A program made the translations under genes and the position numbers. From Planctomycetota bacterium (GTDB lineage: Bacteria; Planctomycetota; UBA1135), in NCBI GenBank assembly GCA_004295085.1, contig SHNF01000002.1:310001-374000 (forward strand): a DNA stretch of 64,000 bases, given 5' to 3'. Below, in pieces: positions 23,716-32,853 of the stretch (the stretch's first letter is position 1; each line of letters begins with the position of its first letter). Under the pieces are notes generated by a model, which worked only from the letters and a program-made list of their open reading frames with translations, ran no database searches and had not been told where the DNA came from.

Positions 23716-26700
23716 TCAGAGGCTATCGTGAGGAACAGTGGCCATCGGATTCGGCGCACCGCCCGCCTGCACCCTCTTCGCTCGACCTCCCTCGAAGATC
23801 CGGTACAGGGCGGGAAGCACCAGCAGCGTCAGGAGCGTGCTGGAGATCAGTCCGCCGATGACGACGGTGGCGAGCGGCTTTTGAACCTCCGCGCCCGTGC
23901 CTGTCGCCATGGCCATCGGCACGAAGCCGAGCGAAGCCACCATGGCCGTCATCAGGACGGGTCGGAGGCGGACCAAACCGCCATGAATTATGGCTTCGGA
24001 GAGCTCGCCACCACGAGCGCGCAGCTGGTTGATGAAGGTGACGAGCACGAGGCCATTGAGAACAGCGACCCCCGAAAGAGCGATGAACCCCACGGCAGCC
24101 GAAATCGAGAACGGCATGTCGCGGAGCCATAGTGCGACAATCCCTCCGGTAAGGCCCAGTGGCACTCCTGAGAAGACGAGCAGAGCCTGCCGGGCCGATT
24201 GGAACGTGGTGTACAGGAGCAGGAAGATCAGGACGAAACAGGCGGGAACGACGACCGACAATCGCTTGCGGGCGGCCACGAGGTTCTCGAACTGACCGCC
24301 CCATTCGAGCCACGAGCCGACCGGCAGATCGAGCGCGTTGACACGCGTCTGTGCTTCTGCGGCGAAGGAGCCGAGATCGCGGCCCCGCACATTGCACTGG
24401 ACCACGATCCGCCGCTTGCCGTTCTCGCGGCTGACCTGGTTCGGGCCCTCGGAGACCTCGATGGAAGCAACCGCACCGAGAGGTACGAAGCCTGGGCCGA
24501 TCCGGATGTGTCCCGCCGAGACCGGTGAAACGGTTTCGGCCGACGCTTCCGCGCCCGGGGCGAGAGGGATTGGCAGCTCCTCGAGCCGGTGGACGTCCTC
24601 GCGGACCGCATCCGGCAGGCGCACGACCAGGTCGAATCTGCGGTCTCCCTCGAACACGAGCCCGGCTTGTCGGCCGCCGATGGCCGCCGCGACGACGTCC
24701 TGCACGTCCGCGACGCCCAGGCCGATTCGCGAGATCGCGGCGCGATCGATCCGGATATTCATGGTCGGTAGTCCGGTTGTCTGTTCAACGCGGATGTCGG
24801 CCGCGCCAGGGATCCGGCGCAGGACTCCGGCGATCGTCTGCGCCGTGCGCTCCATGGCGGGGAAGTCGTCTCCATAGACTTTGATTGCGACGTCGCCGCG
24901 CACGCCGGCGATCAGCTCGTTGAAGCGCATCTGGATCGGCTGCGTGAACTCGTAGTTGTGGCCGGCAGCCTCCTGCACAGCCGCCTCCAGCCGCTGCTGC
25001 AGAGTGGACTTGGGAAGCTCCGGATCAGGCCACTCCTCGTGCGGCTTGAGAATGATGAAAGTGTCCGAAACGTTCGGCGGCATCGGATCCGAGGCCATTT
25101 CGGCCGTCCCCGTCTTCGAGAACACGAACGCGACCTCGGGAAAAGCACTGACGATTCTCTCGACTTCAAGCTGCATCTCCGTCGACTGTGCGATCCCGGT
25201 GCTCGGGATCCGCATCGCATGCATCGCGATGTCCTTCTCATCCAGGGTCGGAACGAACTCCTGCCCCAGATGATTGAAGAGCAGCAGTGCCCCTGCGAAA
25301 GCGGCGGCCGCTCCTCCAACGACCCACCACCGCCGCCGCACAGCCATCTCGAGGACCGGCTTGTAGCCGCGTTTGGCTGCGCGCACCAGGACGTTCTCCT
25401 TCTCCGCGACCCTGCCCCGGATCACGAGCGCGACCATAGCTGGAACAAAGGTCAGGGACAGGACGAAGGCGGCGACCAGCGCGAAGATCACGGTCATCGC
25501 CATCGGGCGGAACATCTTGCCTTCGATGCCGGTCAGCGCAAGGATCGGCAGGTAGACCGTGATGATGATGCACGCGCCGAACACGGCCGGGCCAAGGACC
25601 TGACGGCTCGCCTCGAGCACGGCTTCGCGTCTCTCTCCGGTCGCGAGCCGTCGACCCAGAGCGCGTTGCTTCTCGGCCAGGAGGCGCAGCGAGTTCTCGA
25701 CGATGATGACCGCGCCGTCGACGATCAGGCCGAAATCGATCGCGCCGAGGCTCATCAGGTTGCCGCTGATCCGGCTCTGGACCATCCCCGTGGCGGTCAA
25801 CAGCATGGACAGCGGGATCGCGAGAGCGGTCAGGATGGCTGCTCGGATGTTCCCGAGCAGAAGGAAGAGTACTGCGATGACGAGGATCGCACCCTCGAAG
25901 AGGTTCTTCTCGACCGTCTTCACAGTCGCGTCGACGAGTTTGGTCCGGTTGAGGACCGTCTTGACGTGGATGCCGGGCGGGAGCGATTTCGAGACCTCGC
26001 GCATCTTCGCGTCGACGGCGGAGGACACCGTCCGGCTGTTCGCGCCGATCAGCATGAGTGCCGTGCCGACGACGACCTCCGAGCCATCCTCGCTTGCGCT
26101 GCCGGTGCGCAACTCACCTCCGATCCCGACTTCGGCGACGTCGTGGACGTGGATCGGGACACCGTCCCGGGTCGCGATCACGATCGCCGACAGCTCGTCC
26201 AGGGTCTCGATCCGGCCCGCGGCACGAACGACATAGGCCTCGCCGAGGTGCTCGACGAATCCGGCTCCGGTGCTCACGTTGTTGCGCTCCAGGGCTTCGA
26301 TCACCTCGCGGAAGGTCAGGCCAAAGCCCACGAGCTTCTGCGGATCGGGCCGCACTTGGTACTGCTTGAGGTAGCCTCCGATGGAGTCGACTCCAGCAAC
26401 TTCGGGCACGCTCTTGAGCTGCGGGCGGATGATCCAGTCCTGCACCGTGCGCAGGTAGGCGGCGCGCTCGATCTCGGAGTGGAGTCGCTCGCCTTCCGCG
26501 GTGAGATAGCTGCCGTCCGATTGCCATCCAGGCTGTCCGTCCACGACGCCAGCCGCAGGGCTGCCAGGTTGGTCGAAGCCGACCGTCCACATGTAGATTT
26601 CACCCAATCCGGTCGCGATCGGCCCCATTGCCGGCTCGGCGCCGGGCGGCAAGCTCCCACGTACCTGCCCAAGCCGTTCGTTGACCTGATTGCGCGCGAA

Positions 26701-27012
26701 GTAGATGTCGACTTCGTCCTCGAAGATCGCCGTCACCTGTGAAAAGCCATTGCGCGAGAGCGACCTGGAGTACTCGAGACCCGGAATTCCCGCAAGGGAA
26801 GTCTCGACGAGGAAAGTCACCTGCTTCTCGATCTCCAGCGGCGAAAGCGCAGGCGCCACTGTGTTGATGTGGACCTGGTTGTTCGTGATGTCCGGCACAG
26901 CGTCGATGGGCAGATGCGACAGTGAGTACGCGCCCATGGCAGCCGCCATCAGCGTCAACACGATGATCAAGCCCGGGTGGTAGATCGAGAAGCGCAGGAT
27001 GCGTTGCAGCAC
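23716..27012 (-). CDS. czcA: HME-RND heavy-metal efflux pump (CzcA family), DGAV signature
   Basis: A 1,098-residue heavy-metal RND transporter. The TM4 signature is D426-FGLIVD432-GAVIIVE439-N, the DFGx3DGAVx3EN form typical of CzcA/CnrA/NccA-like pumps for Zn, Co, Cd or Ni. N-terminal SHLPIDAVPDITNNQVHINT and QPIQMRFNELIAGVRGDVAIKVYG are family hallmarks. It is longer than the second pump of the operon, with an extra periplasmic insertion near 145-180. It starts 3 bp after the P1B-ATPase stop. It may share the single outer-membrane factor with the other pump. Confidence 0.93.
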   Translation of the reverse strand: MLQRILRFSIYHPGLIIVLTLMAAAMGAYSLSHLPIDAVPDITNNQVHINTVAPALSPLEIEKQVTFLVETSLAGIPGLEYSRSLSRNGFSQVTAIFEDEVDIYFARNQVNERLGQVRGSLPPGAEPAMGPIATGLGEIYMWTVGFDQPGSPAAGVVDGQPGWQSDGSYLTAEGERLHSEIERAAYLRTVQDWIIRPQLKSVPEVAGVDSIGGYLKQYQVRPDPQKLVGFGLTFREVIEALERNNVSTGAGFVEHLGEAYVVRAAGRIETLDELSAIVIATRDGVPIHVHDVAEVGIGGELRTGSASEDGSEVVVGTALMLIGANSRTVSSAVDAKMREVSKSLPPGIHVKTVLNRTKLVDATVKTVEKNLFEGAILVIAVLFLLLGNIRAAILTALAIPLSMLLTATGMVQSRISGNLMSLGAIDFGLIVDGAVIIVENSLRLLAEKQRALGRRLATGERREAVLEASRQVLGPAVFGACIIITVYLPILALTGIEGKMFRPMAMTVIFALVAAFVLSLTFVPAMVALVIRGRVAEKENVLVRAAKRGYKPVLEMAVRRRWWVVGGAAAAFAGALLLFNHLGQEFVPTLDEKDIAMHAMRIPSTGIAQSTEMQLEVERIVSAFPEVAFVFSKTGTAEMASDPMPPNVSDTFIILKPHEEWPDPELPKSTLQQRLEAAVQEAAGHNYEFTQPIQMRFNELIAGVRGDVAIKVYGDDFPAMERTAQTIAGVLRRIPGAADIRVEQTTGLPTMNIRIDRAAISRIGLGVADVQDVVAAAIGGRQAGLVFEGDRRFDLVVRLPDAVREDVHRLEELPIPLAPGAEASAETVSPVSAGHIRIGPGFVPLGAVASIEVSEGPNQVSRENGKRRIVVQCNVRGRDLGSFAAEAQTRVNALDLPVGSWLEWGGQFENLVAARKRLSVVVPACFVLIFLLLYTTFQSARQALLVFSGVPLGLTGGIVALWLRDMPFSISAAVGFIALSGVAVLNGLVLVTFINQLRARGGELSEAIIHGGLVRLRPVLMTAMVASLGFVPMAMATGTGAEVQKPLATVVIGGLISSTLLTLLVLPALYRIFEGGRAKRVQAGGAPNPMATVPHDSL

Positions 27013-27015
27013 GGC

Positions 27016-29202
27016 TCAATCTTCGGAAGTGCGGCTGGGTTGGAGCAGCCGTAGCGCGTTGAGCACTACGAGCAGGGAGACGCCCATGTCGGCGGCGATC
27101 GCCCCCCACAGGGAGGCGAAGCCGGCGAACGCTAGGACGAAGAAAACGGCCTTGACCGCAAGAGACACGATCACATTCTGTCGGATCACGCGCACGGTTC
27201 GGCGTGAATGCCCGATCAGCCAGGACACGTGGGAGAGATCATCCCCCATCAGCGCCACGTCCGCGGTCTCGAGCGCCGCATCCGTCCCGGCGGCGCCCAT
27301 CGCGATGCCGAGGCTCGAGCGCGCGAGGGCCGGAGCGTCATTGACTCCGTCGCCGACCATCGCAACCCTTCCGTGCTCGGCAACGAGCTCCTCGATTGCC
27401 TGGACCTTGTCCTGCGGCAGCAACTCGGCCCTGACTTCGTCGATGCCGGCCTCCCTGGCGACCCTCTCCGCGGTCCCGCGGTTGTCTCCGGAGAGCATCA
27501 CAACCCGCTCGATTCCTGCTCGGCGCAACTTCTGGATCGACGCTGCGGCACCATCGCGCAGGCGATCGGCGAGCGCAACATAGCCGCAGATGTGCTCCTC
27601 TCGTCCAACGACGACCACGCTCGAGCCGGAGCTTGCCAGCGCCTCGAGCTCCCGATGAATCTCCTCACTTTCCTGTCCACGCTCGTCCAGGTAGCGGTGA
27701 GAGCCAAGCCAGTGGTCGACCCCTTCGATCCTCGCGTGCGCACCCTTGCCGGGGAGCATCTGGAAGTCGGTTGCCGGAACCGGTCGAATGCCCTTCTGTG
27801 CGGCATGCTCGACGATGGCGCGCGCAAGTGGATGAGTCGATCGCATCTCGACGGCAGCGGCGATCGCGAGCAGCTCCGCCTCGTCATGTCCCGCGCGTGG
27901 CACGACAGCGCTGACGCGGGGGCGGCCCTCTGTGAGCGTACCGGTCTTGTCGAGCGCGATTGCCACGAGTCGCGCCGGCGCCTCGAGATACGCGCCTCCC
28001 TTCACCAGGACGCCTTGCCGCGCCGCGGCGGCGAGCGCGGCGACGACGCTGACCGGGGTCGCGATCACCAGCGCGCAGGGACAGGCGATGACCAGCAGGA
28101 CCAGCGCCTGGTAGAACCACTTCTCCCACAATCCACCGAGGAGGGGAGGCACGACGGCCAGCAGCACGGCGGCCGCCATGACGGTTGGCGTGTAAATGCG
28201 TGCAAAGCGCTCAACCCACTGTTCGCTGGGTGAGCGACGCGCGTGCGCCTCTCCGACCATCTTCGCGATCTGTGAGAGAGTACTATCGGCAAACGGCTTG
28301 ACCGTCCTCACTTCGACGGCGCTTTCCTCGTTGACCGTACCGGCGAAAACCTCGCTGCCCTCTTCTTTCAGCACGGGAACGGACTCGCCAGTGATCGGCG
28401 CCTGGTTGACCGTTGTCCGCCCGCGCACGATCCGGCCGTCGAGGGGAAACTTCTCCCCAGGCTTCACGACCACGAAGGCGCCCACGGCCACGGAGGCTGC
28501 GTCGACGAGTTCCTCGTTGTTTCCGGGGCCGAGGACCCGGGCCCTGGACGGACTGAGTGTCATCAGCGCGGCGATCGCCTTGCGGGCGCGGCCGATGCTC
28601 CAGGACTCGAGGGCGAGCGATACCGCGAACAGGAAGGCAACGGTCGCCGCCTCGAACCACTCACCGATGCCAATTGCGCCGAGGATCGCGACGCACATGA
28701 GCAAGTTCATGTCCAGGCGCGCGCGCCGCAGCGCAAGCCAGGCCTTGGGCGCGACGAACCACGCGCCAAGGACGGTGGACGCAAGAAAAGCGCAGCGCGC
28801 GACGAGCGGCGCGCCGGTTCCTTCCTCGCCCCCAATCGCAGCGCGCCAGCCGGCCCCCGCCACGTGGGTGCTGAAGCCAAGGGCGAGCAGGAAACCGCTC
28901 GCGGCCGTCGTCCAAGCGCGCCGGAGGCGGCCGGAATCGGTCGACCCCTCCTCGGTGCCGCGCTCTTCCCACGGCTCGGCAGTCATGCCCGTGCGGGCGA
29001 CGGCAGCGAGCACGCCTTCCGGACTCGTTCCGCCTGGATCGAGTTCCACGGTCATCCTGCGCTGGAGCAGGTCGAAGTTGAGGGACTTTAGGCCATCGAG
29101 GGCCGCAAGCTGCTCGCGCAAGGTCGCGATCTCCTCCGCGCAGTCCATGCCGCGGATGAGGAAGGAGACGCTTCGCTCTGTCGGTGTGTTCTTGGCGCCC
29201 AT
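27016..29202 (-). CDS. P1B-type (Zn/Cd/Pb) metal-transporting ATPase
   Basis: A 728-residue inner-membrane ATPase that exports divalent soft metals to the periplasm. Motifs in order: HMA-like domain with GMDC21AEE, TGES (271-274), CPC (374-376) in the transmembrane metal site, DKTGT (418-422, phosphorylated Asp), HP (457-458), GDGVNDAP, and a C-terminal DMGVSLLVVLNALRLL helix with the Asp typical of the P1B-2 (ZntA/CadA) group. The N-terminal HMA keeps only one Cys of CxxC. ATG overlaps the adaptor stop by one base (TGATG), so it is translationally coupled. Confidence 0.93.
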   Translation of the reverse strand: MGAKNTPTERSVSFLIRGMDCAEEIATLREQLAALDGLKSLNFDLLQRRMTVELDPGGTSPEGVLAAVARTGMTAEPWEERGTEEGSTDSGRLRRAWTTAASGFLLALGFSTHVAGAGWRAAIGGEEGTGAPLVARCAFLASTVLGAWFVAPKAWLALRRARLDMNLLMCVAILGAIGIGEWFEAATVAFLFAVSLALESWSIGRARKAIAALMTLSPSRARVLGPGNNEELVDAASVAVGAFVVVKPGEKFPLDGRIVRGRTTVNQAPITGESVPVLKEEGSEVFAGTVNEESAVEVRTVKPFADSTLSQIAKMVGEAHARRSPSEQWVERFARIYTPTVMAAAVLLAVVPPLLGGLWEKWFYQALVLLVIACPCALVIATPVSVVAALAAAARQGVLVKGGAYLEAPARLVAIALDKTGTLTEGRPRVSAVVPRAGHDEAELLAIAAAVEMRSTHPLARAIVEHAAQKGIRPVPATDFQMLPGKGAHARIEGVDHWLGSHRYLDERGQESEEIHRELEALASSGSSVVVVGREEHICGYVALADRLRDGAAASIQKLRRAGIERVVMLSGDNRGTAERVAREAGIDEVRAELLPQDKVQAIEELVAEHGRVAMVGDGVNDAPALARSSLGIAMGAAGTDAALETADVALMGDDLSHVSWLIGHSRRTVRVIRQNVIVSLAVKAVFFVLAFAGFASLWGAIAADMGVSLLVVLNALRLLQPSRTSED

Positions 29203-30515
29203 CAGTGCTCGTGCTGGGCCGAGGCCTTGCCGTGCTCGGCCTTGAGGCGGAACGCGCCGGCGACGACGACGAATTCGCCTGGCTGCAGGCCAGCGAGTAC
29301 CGGAACGTGGACACCGACCGGAGTACCGATCTCAATCTCGTGCTTGCAGAACACGCTGCCTCCGGCCTCGACCGGAACGAAGACGGCCGGACGGCCTTCG
29401 ACGGTCAGGACGGCGCCGTCCGGAACAGCAAGTGCCAGAACTCCTGCGCCGAGCGCCGACTCGATTTCGACCTGGATAAACATTCCTGGCAACATCGTTT
29501 CATCCGGATTCGGCACCTCGACTCGCACTTCCGCGGTTCGCGTCGAGGCCTCGAGCACGGGGGAGATGGCAGCGACACGGCCCTCGCAGCCGCCGTGCTT
29601 CAGGGCTGGGACCTCGACCTTGGCAGGGGCGCCAACCGCGACCTCTGCGAGACGCGACTCACTGACTTCGGCGATGGCCCAGAGGATCGACAGGTCGCCA
29701 ATGACCAGCAGGCGGTCCTTGCCTGGATCGACGAGCTCACCGAGAGTCGGCGCAACCTCGACGACGCGGCCGGCAATCGGCGCCGTGATCGGGAAGCGTG
29801 GATCGACCTTGCCACTCCGCTCGAGCTCGTGAATCGAAGACTCGCTCATGCCCAATAGCAACAGACGATTCCTCGCCGCGGCCTCGATTGCACGCGCGAC
29901 CTCGAGATCGCGCTCGGCCTGACGCAACCCGGTCTCCAGGCGCTGGACATCGGATAGCGCGATCCCCTGGACCCGTTCAAAGAGCTCCTTGGCGCGCTCG
30001 TAGGAACTGCGCGCGATCTCGAGCGTCGGCCCGGCAGTGGAGGCCACCGTGCGCTTCTGGAGATAGTCGCTCTGGGCTTCGCCCAGCTCCGGGCTCTCCA
30101 CCACGAGCAGCACATCACCCTTCGCCACGCTGTCTCCGGACCGCACGCGCAGCTCGGCGATCCGCCCGGCGACCGCCGAGCCGATGCGCGCCACCGCCCC
30201 TTGGGGAAAGGCGAGATGACCGGGCGCAGAGATGGTAGGCGTAAGTGCCACCTCGCGCACGGGCGCAACCTCGATGCCGTAGCGGGCGAGCGCGTCCGTG
30301 CCGAGTTCGACGTCGTCATCGCAGTCACGGCGATCCTCTGCAACGTGGTGGGCGTCATCCTTCGGCTCGGCCTGCTCCGTGCCGGTTTCGTCGTGGTCCT
30401 CATGCTCTGCGGCACTCCCTCCGCTACAGCCAGCCCCGGCTGCACAGAGCAGCATGAGAAAGGCGGCCTGGACGGTGCCCCGGAAAGAAGATGTGCGGGT
30501 GCTGCTGGAGTTCAT
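29202..30515 (-). CDS. czcB: RND periplasmic adaptor (CzcB-like) lipoprotein, His/Asp-rich N-terminus
   Basis: A 437-residue membrane-fusion protein. The N-terminus has a hydrophobic segment ending in AAGAGC (probable lipoprotein) and then an acidic His-rich stretch (EHEDHDE, DDAHH, about 35-70) that could sequester divalent metal. The core has lipoyl half-motif RIGSAVAGRIAELRVRSGDSVAKGD, a coiled-coil hairpin (about 150-215), beta-barrel, and a final domain (KHEIEIGTPVGVHVPVLAGLQ). It ends in another His cluster (HGKASAQHEH). Starts 2 bp after the outer-membrane-factor stop. Likely partners the DGAV-type pump, by CzcCBA analogy. Confidence 0.9.
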   Translation of the reverse strand: MNSSSTRTSSFRGTVQAAFLMLLCAAGAGCSGGSAAEHEDHDETGTEQAEPKDDAHHVAEDRRDCDDDVELGTDALARYGIEVAPVREVALTPTISAPGHLAFPQGAVARIGSAVAGRIAELRVRSGDSVAKGDVLLVVESPELGEAQSDYLQKRTVASTAGPTLEIARSSYERAKELFERVQGIALSDVQRLETGLRQAERDLEVARAIEAAARNRLLLLGMSESSIHELERSGKVDPRFPITAPIAGRVVEVAPTLGELVDPGKDRLLVIGDLSILWAIAEVSESRLAEVAVGAPAKVEVPALKHGGCEGRVAAISPVLEASTRTAEVRVEVPNPDETMLPGMFIQVEIESALGAGVLALAVPDGAVLTVEGRPAVFVPVEAGGSVFCKHEIEIGTPVGVHVPVLAGLQPGEFVVVAGAFRLKAEHGKASAQHEH

Positions 30516-30517
30516 GG

Positions 30518-31909
30518 CTAAGGTTGCTGCGGAGTCCAGGTCAGGACGGAGCGAAGGACGGAAGGGCCGCCCACCGAGCGTTGGAGGCGGATGTGGGCCG
30601 AAGTCACCGCGCGCGAGACGTCGATCCGGCGCGCTTGGGATTGCTGCAGAGCCTGGTCAGCGAACAGCAGCGCCGTGGCATCCACCAACCCAAGCTGAAA
30701 GGCTTCCGCGATCTCGGCGCGCCGGCGCTCCTGCAAGGGGATCAGGTCATCCACGATGCGTTCCAGGCTCTCCTGCGCCCCGACGAAGGTCTCGAGGGCG
30801 CTTCGGACATCCTCGACCACGCCGCGGCGCGCTTGGGTCAGCCGGTGGCGTTGCTCGGAGGTCAGCGCCCGGGCTCGCTCTCGGCGCGCCTGGCCTGTAT
30901 CGAACAGTGGCAGCGGCGTCGAGATGCTTGGTCCCAAGGACCATTCGCCATCACGCTCTGCCTCGACTCCGGCGCTTGCTCCGTCCAGCGCCCGACCGCC
31001 CGCGAGCGCCTCCTCGTCCTCGCGTGCACGCAACTCCCACTCGATGGCCAGGAGCTCGGGCCGGTGCTCCAGGGCGGCGTCGATCCATGCTTGCTCCGTC
31101 GCGGGGATCGGCTCGAACGGGCTCCACGGATCCAGCGTCCACGTCGCGGACCCGGACGGCTCGCCGATCGCGCGGGACAGGGCGAAGCGCGCGACCCGGA
31201 GCTCGCGGCGGCGAAGGTCAAGCTCGACGCCGAGCAGCATCCGTTCGGCATCGAGCGCGGTGACATCGTGGCGCGTACCCTGGCCGAAGTCGAGCCGGGC
31301 CTGTGCCACCTCACGCAGGCGGTCGAGCACGGTGAGACGCTGCTCCAGTACAACGACCAGAGCTTCGAGGGCCTGGACTTCGGAGTAGCGCTGCTCGATT
31401 CCGGCCACAACGTCCAGTGCGGTCGAGAGAGCGTTGGCGACCTCCGCCTCCAGCCGATTGCCTGCCGCGCTGGCGCGGCGTGGTCGCTGTAGGATGGCGA
31501 GCAGATCCGCAGCGAGGCCCGCTTCGACATCCGGACTTCCTCCTCCCTCGGGAAACCGCAAGACGATGCTGAGAATCGGGTTGGGAAGCAGGGCGGCAAG
31601 TTCGGCATCGGCCTGCGCCGCTCGCACACGGGCCAGAGCAGCCTGCAGCTCCGGACTTGTCTCCACCCCGCGCCGCAGCGCACTGGCCACGGAAAGAGCA
31701 TCGGCCGGCCCGGCTCTGGCATCTATTGGACCACCCTCGCTGCGGAATGCTACTGCGTCCGCAAACTCCAACGAGCGGGCGATGGCACCCCCTGGATCCG
31801 GCTGTGGGTGTGCGACCGTGCATCCGGCCGCCAGGACGGCGACCAGAATCCCGCGGAGACAGCGCCTTTCCGGCGCCGCACTGAACGTAATCGTGGAAGC
31901 GAGAGTCAT
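30518..31909 (-). CDS. czcC: TolC-family outer-membrane efflux protein (CzcC-like)
   Basis: A 463-residue outer-membrane factor. Signal peptide or lipoprotein start GILVAVLAAGC. Long alpha-helical hairpins with internal duplication follow: SVASALRRGVETSPELQAALARVRAAQADAEL and AALEHRPELLAIEWELRAREDEEAL begin the two halves, as in TolC/CzcC. PLPLFDTGQARRERARA is the typical second-repeat motif. It forms the outer channel of the tripartite pumps; it is the only such gene in the operon. AAGGA lies 3 nt upstream of the ATG. Confidence 0.9.
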   Translation of the reverse strand: MTLASTITFSAAPERRCLRGILVAVLAAGCTVAHPQPDPGGAIARSLEFADAVAFRSEGGPIDARAGPADALSVASALRRGVETSPELQAALARVRAAQADAELAALLPNPILSIVLRFPEGGGSPDVEAGLAADLLAILQRPRRASAAGNRLEAEVANALSTALDVVAGIEQRYSEVQALEALVVVLEQRLTVLDRLREVAQARLDFGQGTRHDVTALDAERMLLGVELDLRRRELRVARFALSRAIGEPSGSATWTLDPWSPFEPIPATEQAWIDAALEHRPELLAIEWELRAREDEEALAGGRALDGASAGVEAERDGEWSLGPSISTPLPLFDTGQARRERARALTSEQRHRLTQARRGVVEDVRSALETFVGAQESLERIVDDLIPLQERRRAEIAEAFQLGLVDATALLFADQALQQSQARRIDVSRAVTSAHIRLQRSVGGPSVLRSVLTWTPQQP

Positions 31910-32017
31910 GGGTCCTTGCGTTTCGCGGAGAACACGTCGTCTCCGACACGGTCTCGAATTCGAAGGCGCACCGACGCCCAGTGGCGTGGCGCGACGTTCA
32001 CAATGCGAGATGCGCGA

Positions 32018-32437
32018 CTACGTCCGCAGGACCAGATTCGTTGCGGCGCGGCGCGGCCGAGGCGGGCCAAGGCAAGGCGCGACAGGACCGCGGAGATACG
32101 CCGCCGCCCCATCGTCAATCACGGAATATGGCACGCCTATATGCGACAGATCGACCTGGACGCGAGTAGGAACGCGCTTGGGATCACTGCCGCCAAGAAG
32201 CAAGTCCGAGCAAGTGCAGCACGAATCGCGATCCTCAGGACGCGAGCAGCAACCCGGCTCCAGTTCACGGACCGGCACGCAGTCGAGACAACTCGAGCTG
32301 GCGGACGCCTGCTCGATCGCAACATGGCCCTGCGATCCGATGCAGAGCACGAAATCCCGGGCCGGAGTGAGTCCAGTAGGTACACAGAACACAAGAACCG
32401 CCCTCGCGACCCAGGTGCCGATTCGTCCGTGGACCAT
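32018..32437 (-). CDS. Cys-rich small membrane-anchored protein leading the metal operon
   Basis: A 139-residue protein, first gene of the operon. One hydrophobic segment (about 8-24) serves as a signal or anchor. Then comes FVLCIGSQGHVAIE (C32, H38) and a Cys-rich region with C50-x2-C53, C63-C64 and C73-C74-x-C76. I have seen the C-x-G-x2-GH-x2-IE pattern in unnamed proteins beside metal-efflux genes, but know no function. Likely a periplasmic metal-responsive or redox protein (inference). A TAGCAT hexamer 6 nt before the ATG marks the probable operon promoter. Confidence 0.7.
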   Translation of the reverse strand: MVHGRIGTWVARAVLVFCVPTGLTPARDFVLCIGSQGHVAIEQASASSSCLDCVPVRELEPGCCSRPEDRDSCCTCSDLLLGGSDPKRVPTRVQVDLSHIGVPYSVIDDGAAAYLRGPVAPCLGPPRPRRAATNLVLRT

Positions 32438-32853
32438 GCACAGATGCTAGCACGCCAGCAGCGGAAGCGGAAGCCAGGCAGCGTGGTGAGAGCCAATTGA
32501 CCGGGTAGGCTTGCCCTTGAGTCGCCGGGCTGGCGATGTGCCCTGCCTGCGGCGCTTTGTTGACGGCATTGACCTCGTATTGCCTTGTCTGACAGTCCCT
32601 TAGAGCAATGCCCGTGGCGGACAGACCGGTCCGGCTGACTCGCTCTTGCACCGCCCGGCTGGCCTTACGGCATTGGTGTCATCCCACTCCTCCCCAAGGA
32701 GGTTCCGAAGAACCAGCAGAATGGCCATCCTCAGAGGCAGATGCCACGCACATACCACGCACGGTGACGGGCGAGCGCCGCCCGCCGCAATCCGCTCCGC
32801 TGAATTGTGCACCTGGGTGCGGCGCCCGCTGGTCTATCCTGGGAGGTGCATTC
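32438..32853. other. 416-bp divergent intergenic region at the metal-operon head
   Basis: Holds the minus-strand operon promoter at its left end and the plus-strand flavoprotein ribosome binding site (GGGAGGTG, 32841-32848) at its right end. Composition changes from the lower-GC operon to high GC around 32,740. No supported gene, repeat pair or integration site was seen. Confidence 0.5.
32444..32449 (-). promoter_or_regulatory. TAGCAT -10 element, probable promoter of the metal operon
   Basis: Read on the minus strand, TAGCAT ends six bases before ATG 32437, identical in sequence and spacing to the hexamer before the gene at 6550. TTCCGC (32472-32467, minus) sits 17 bp further upstream as a weak -35. 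No MerR-type spaced palindrome was recognised. Confidence 0.5.
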
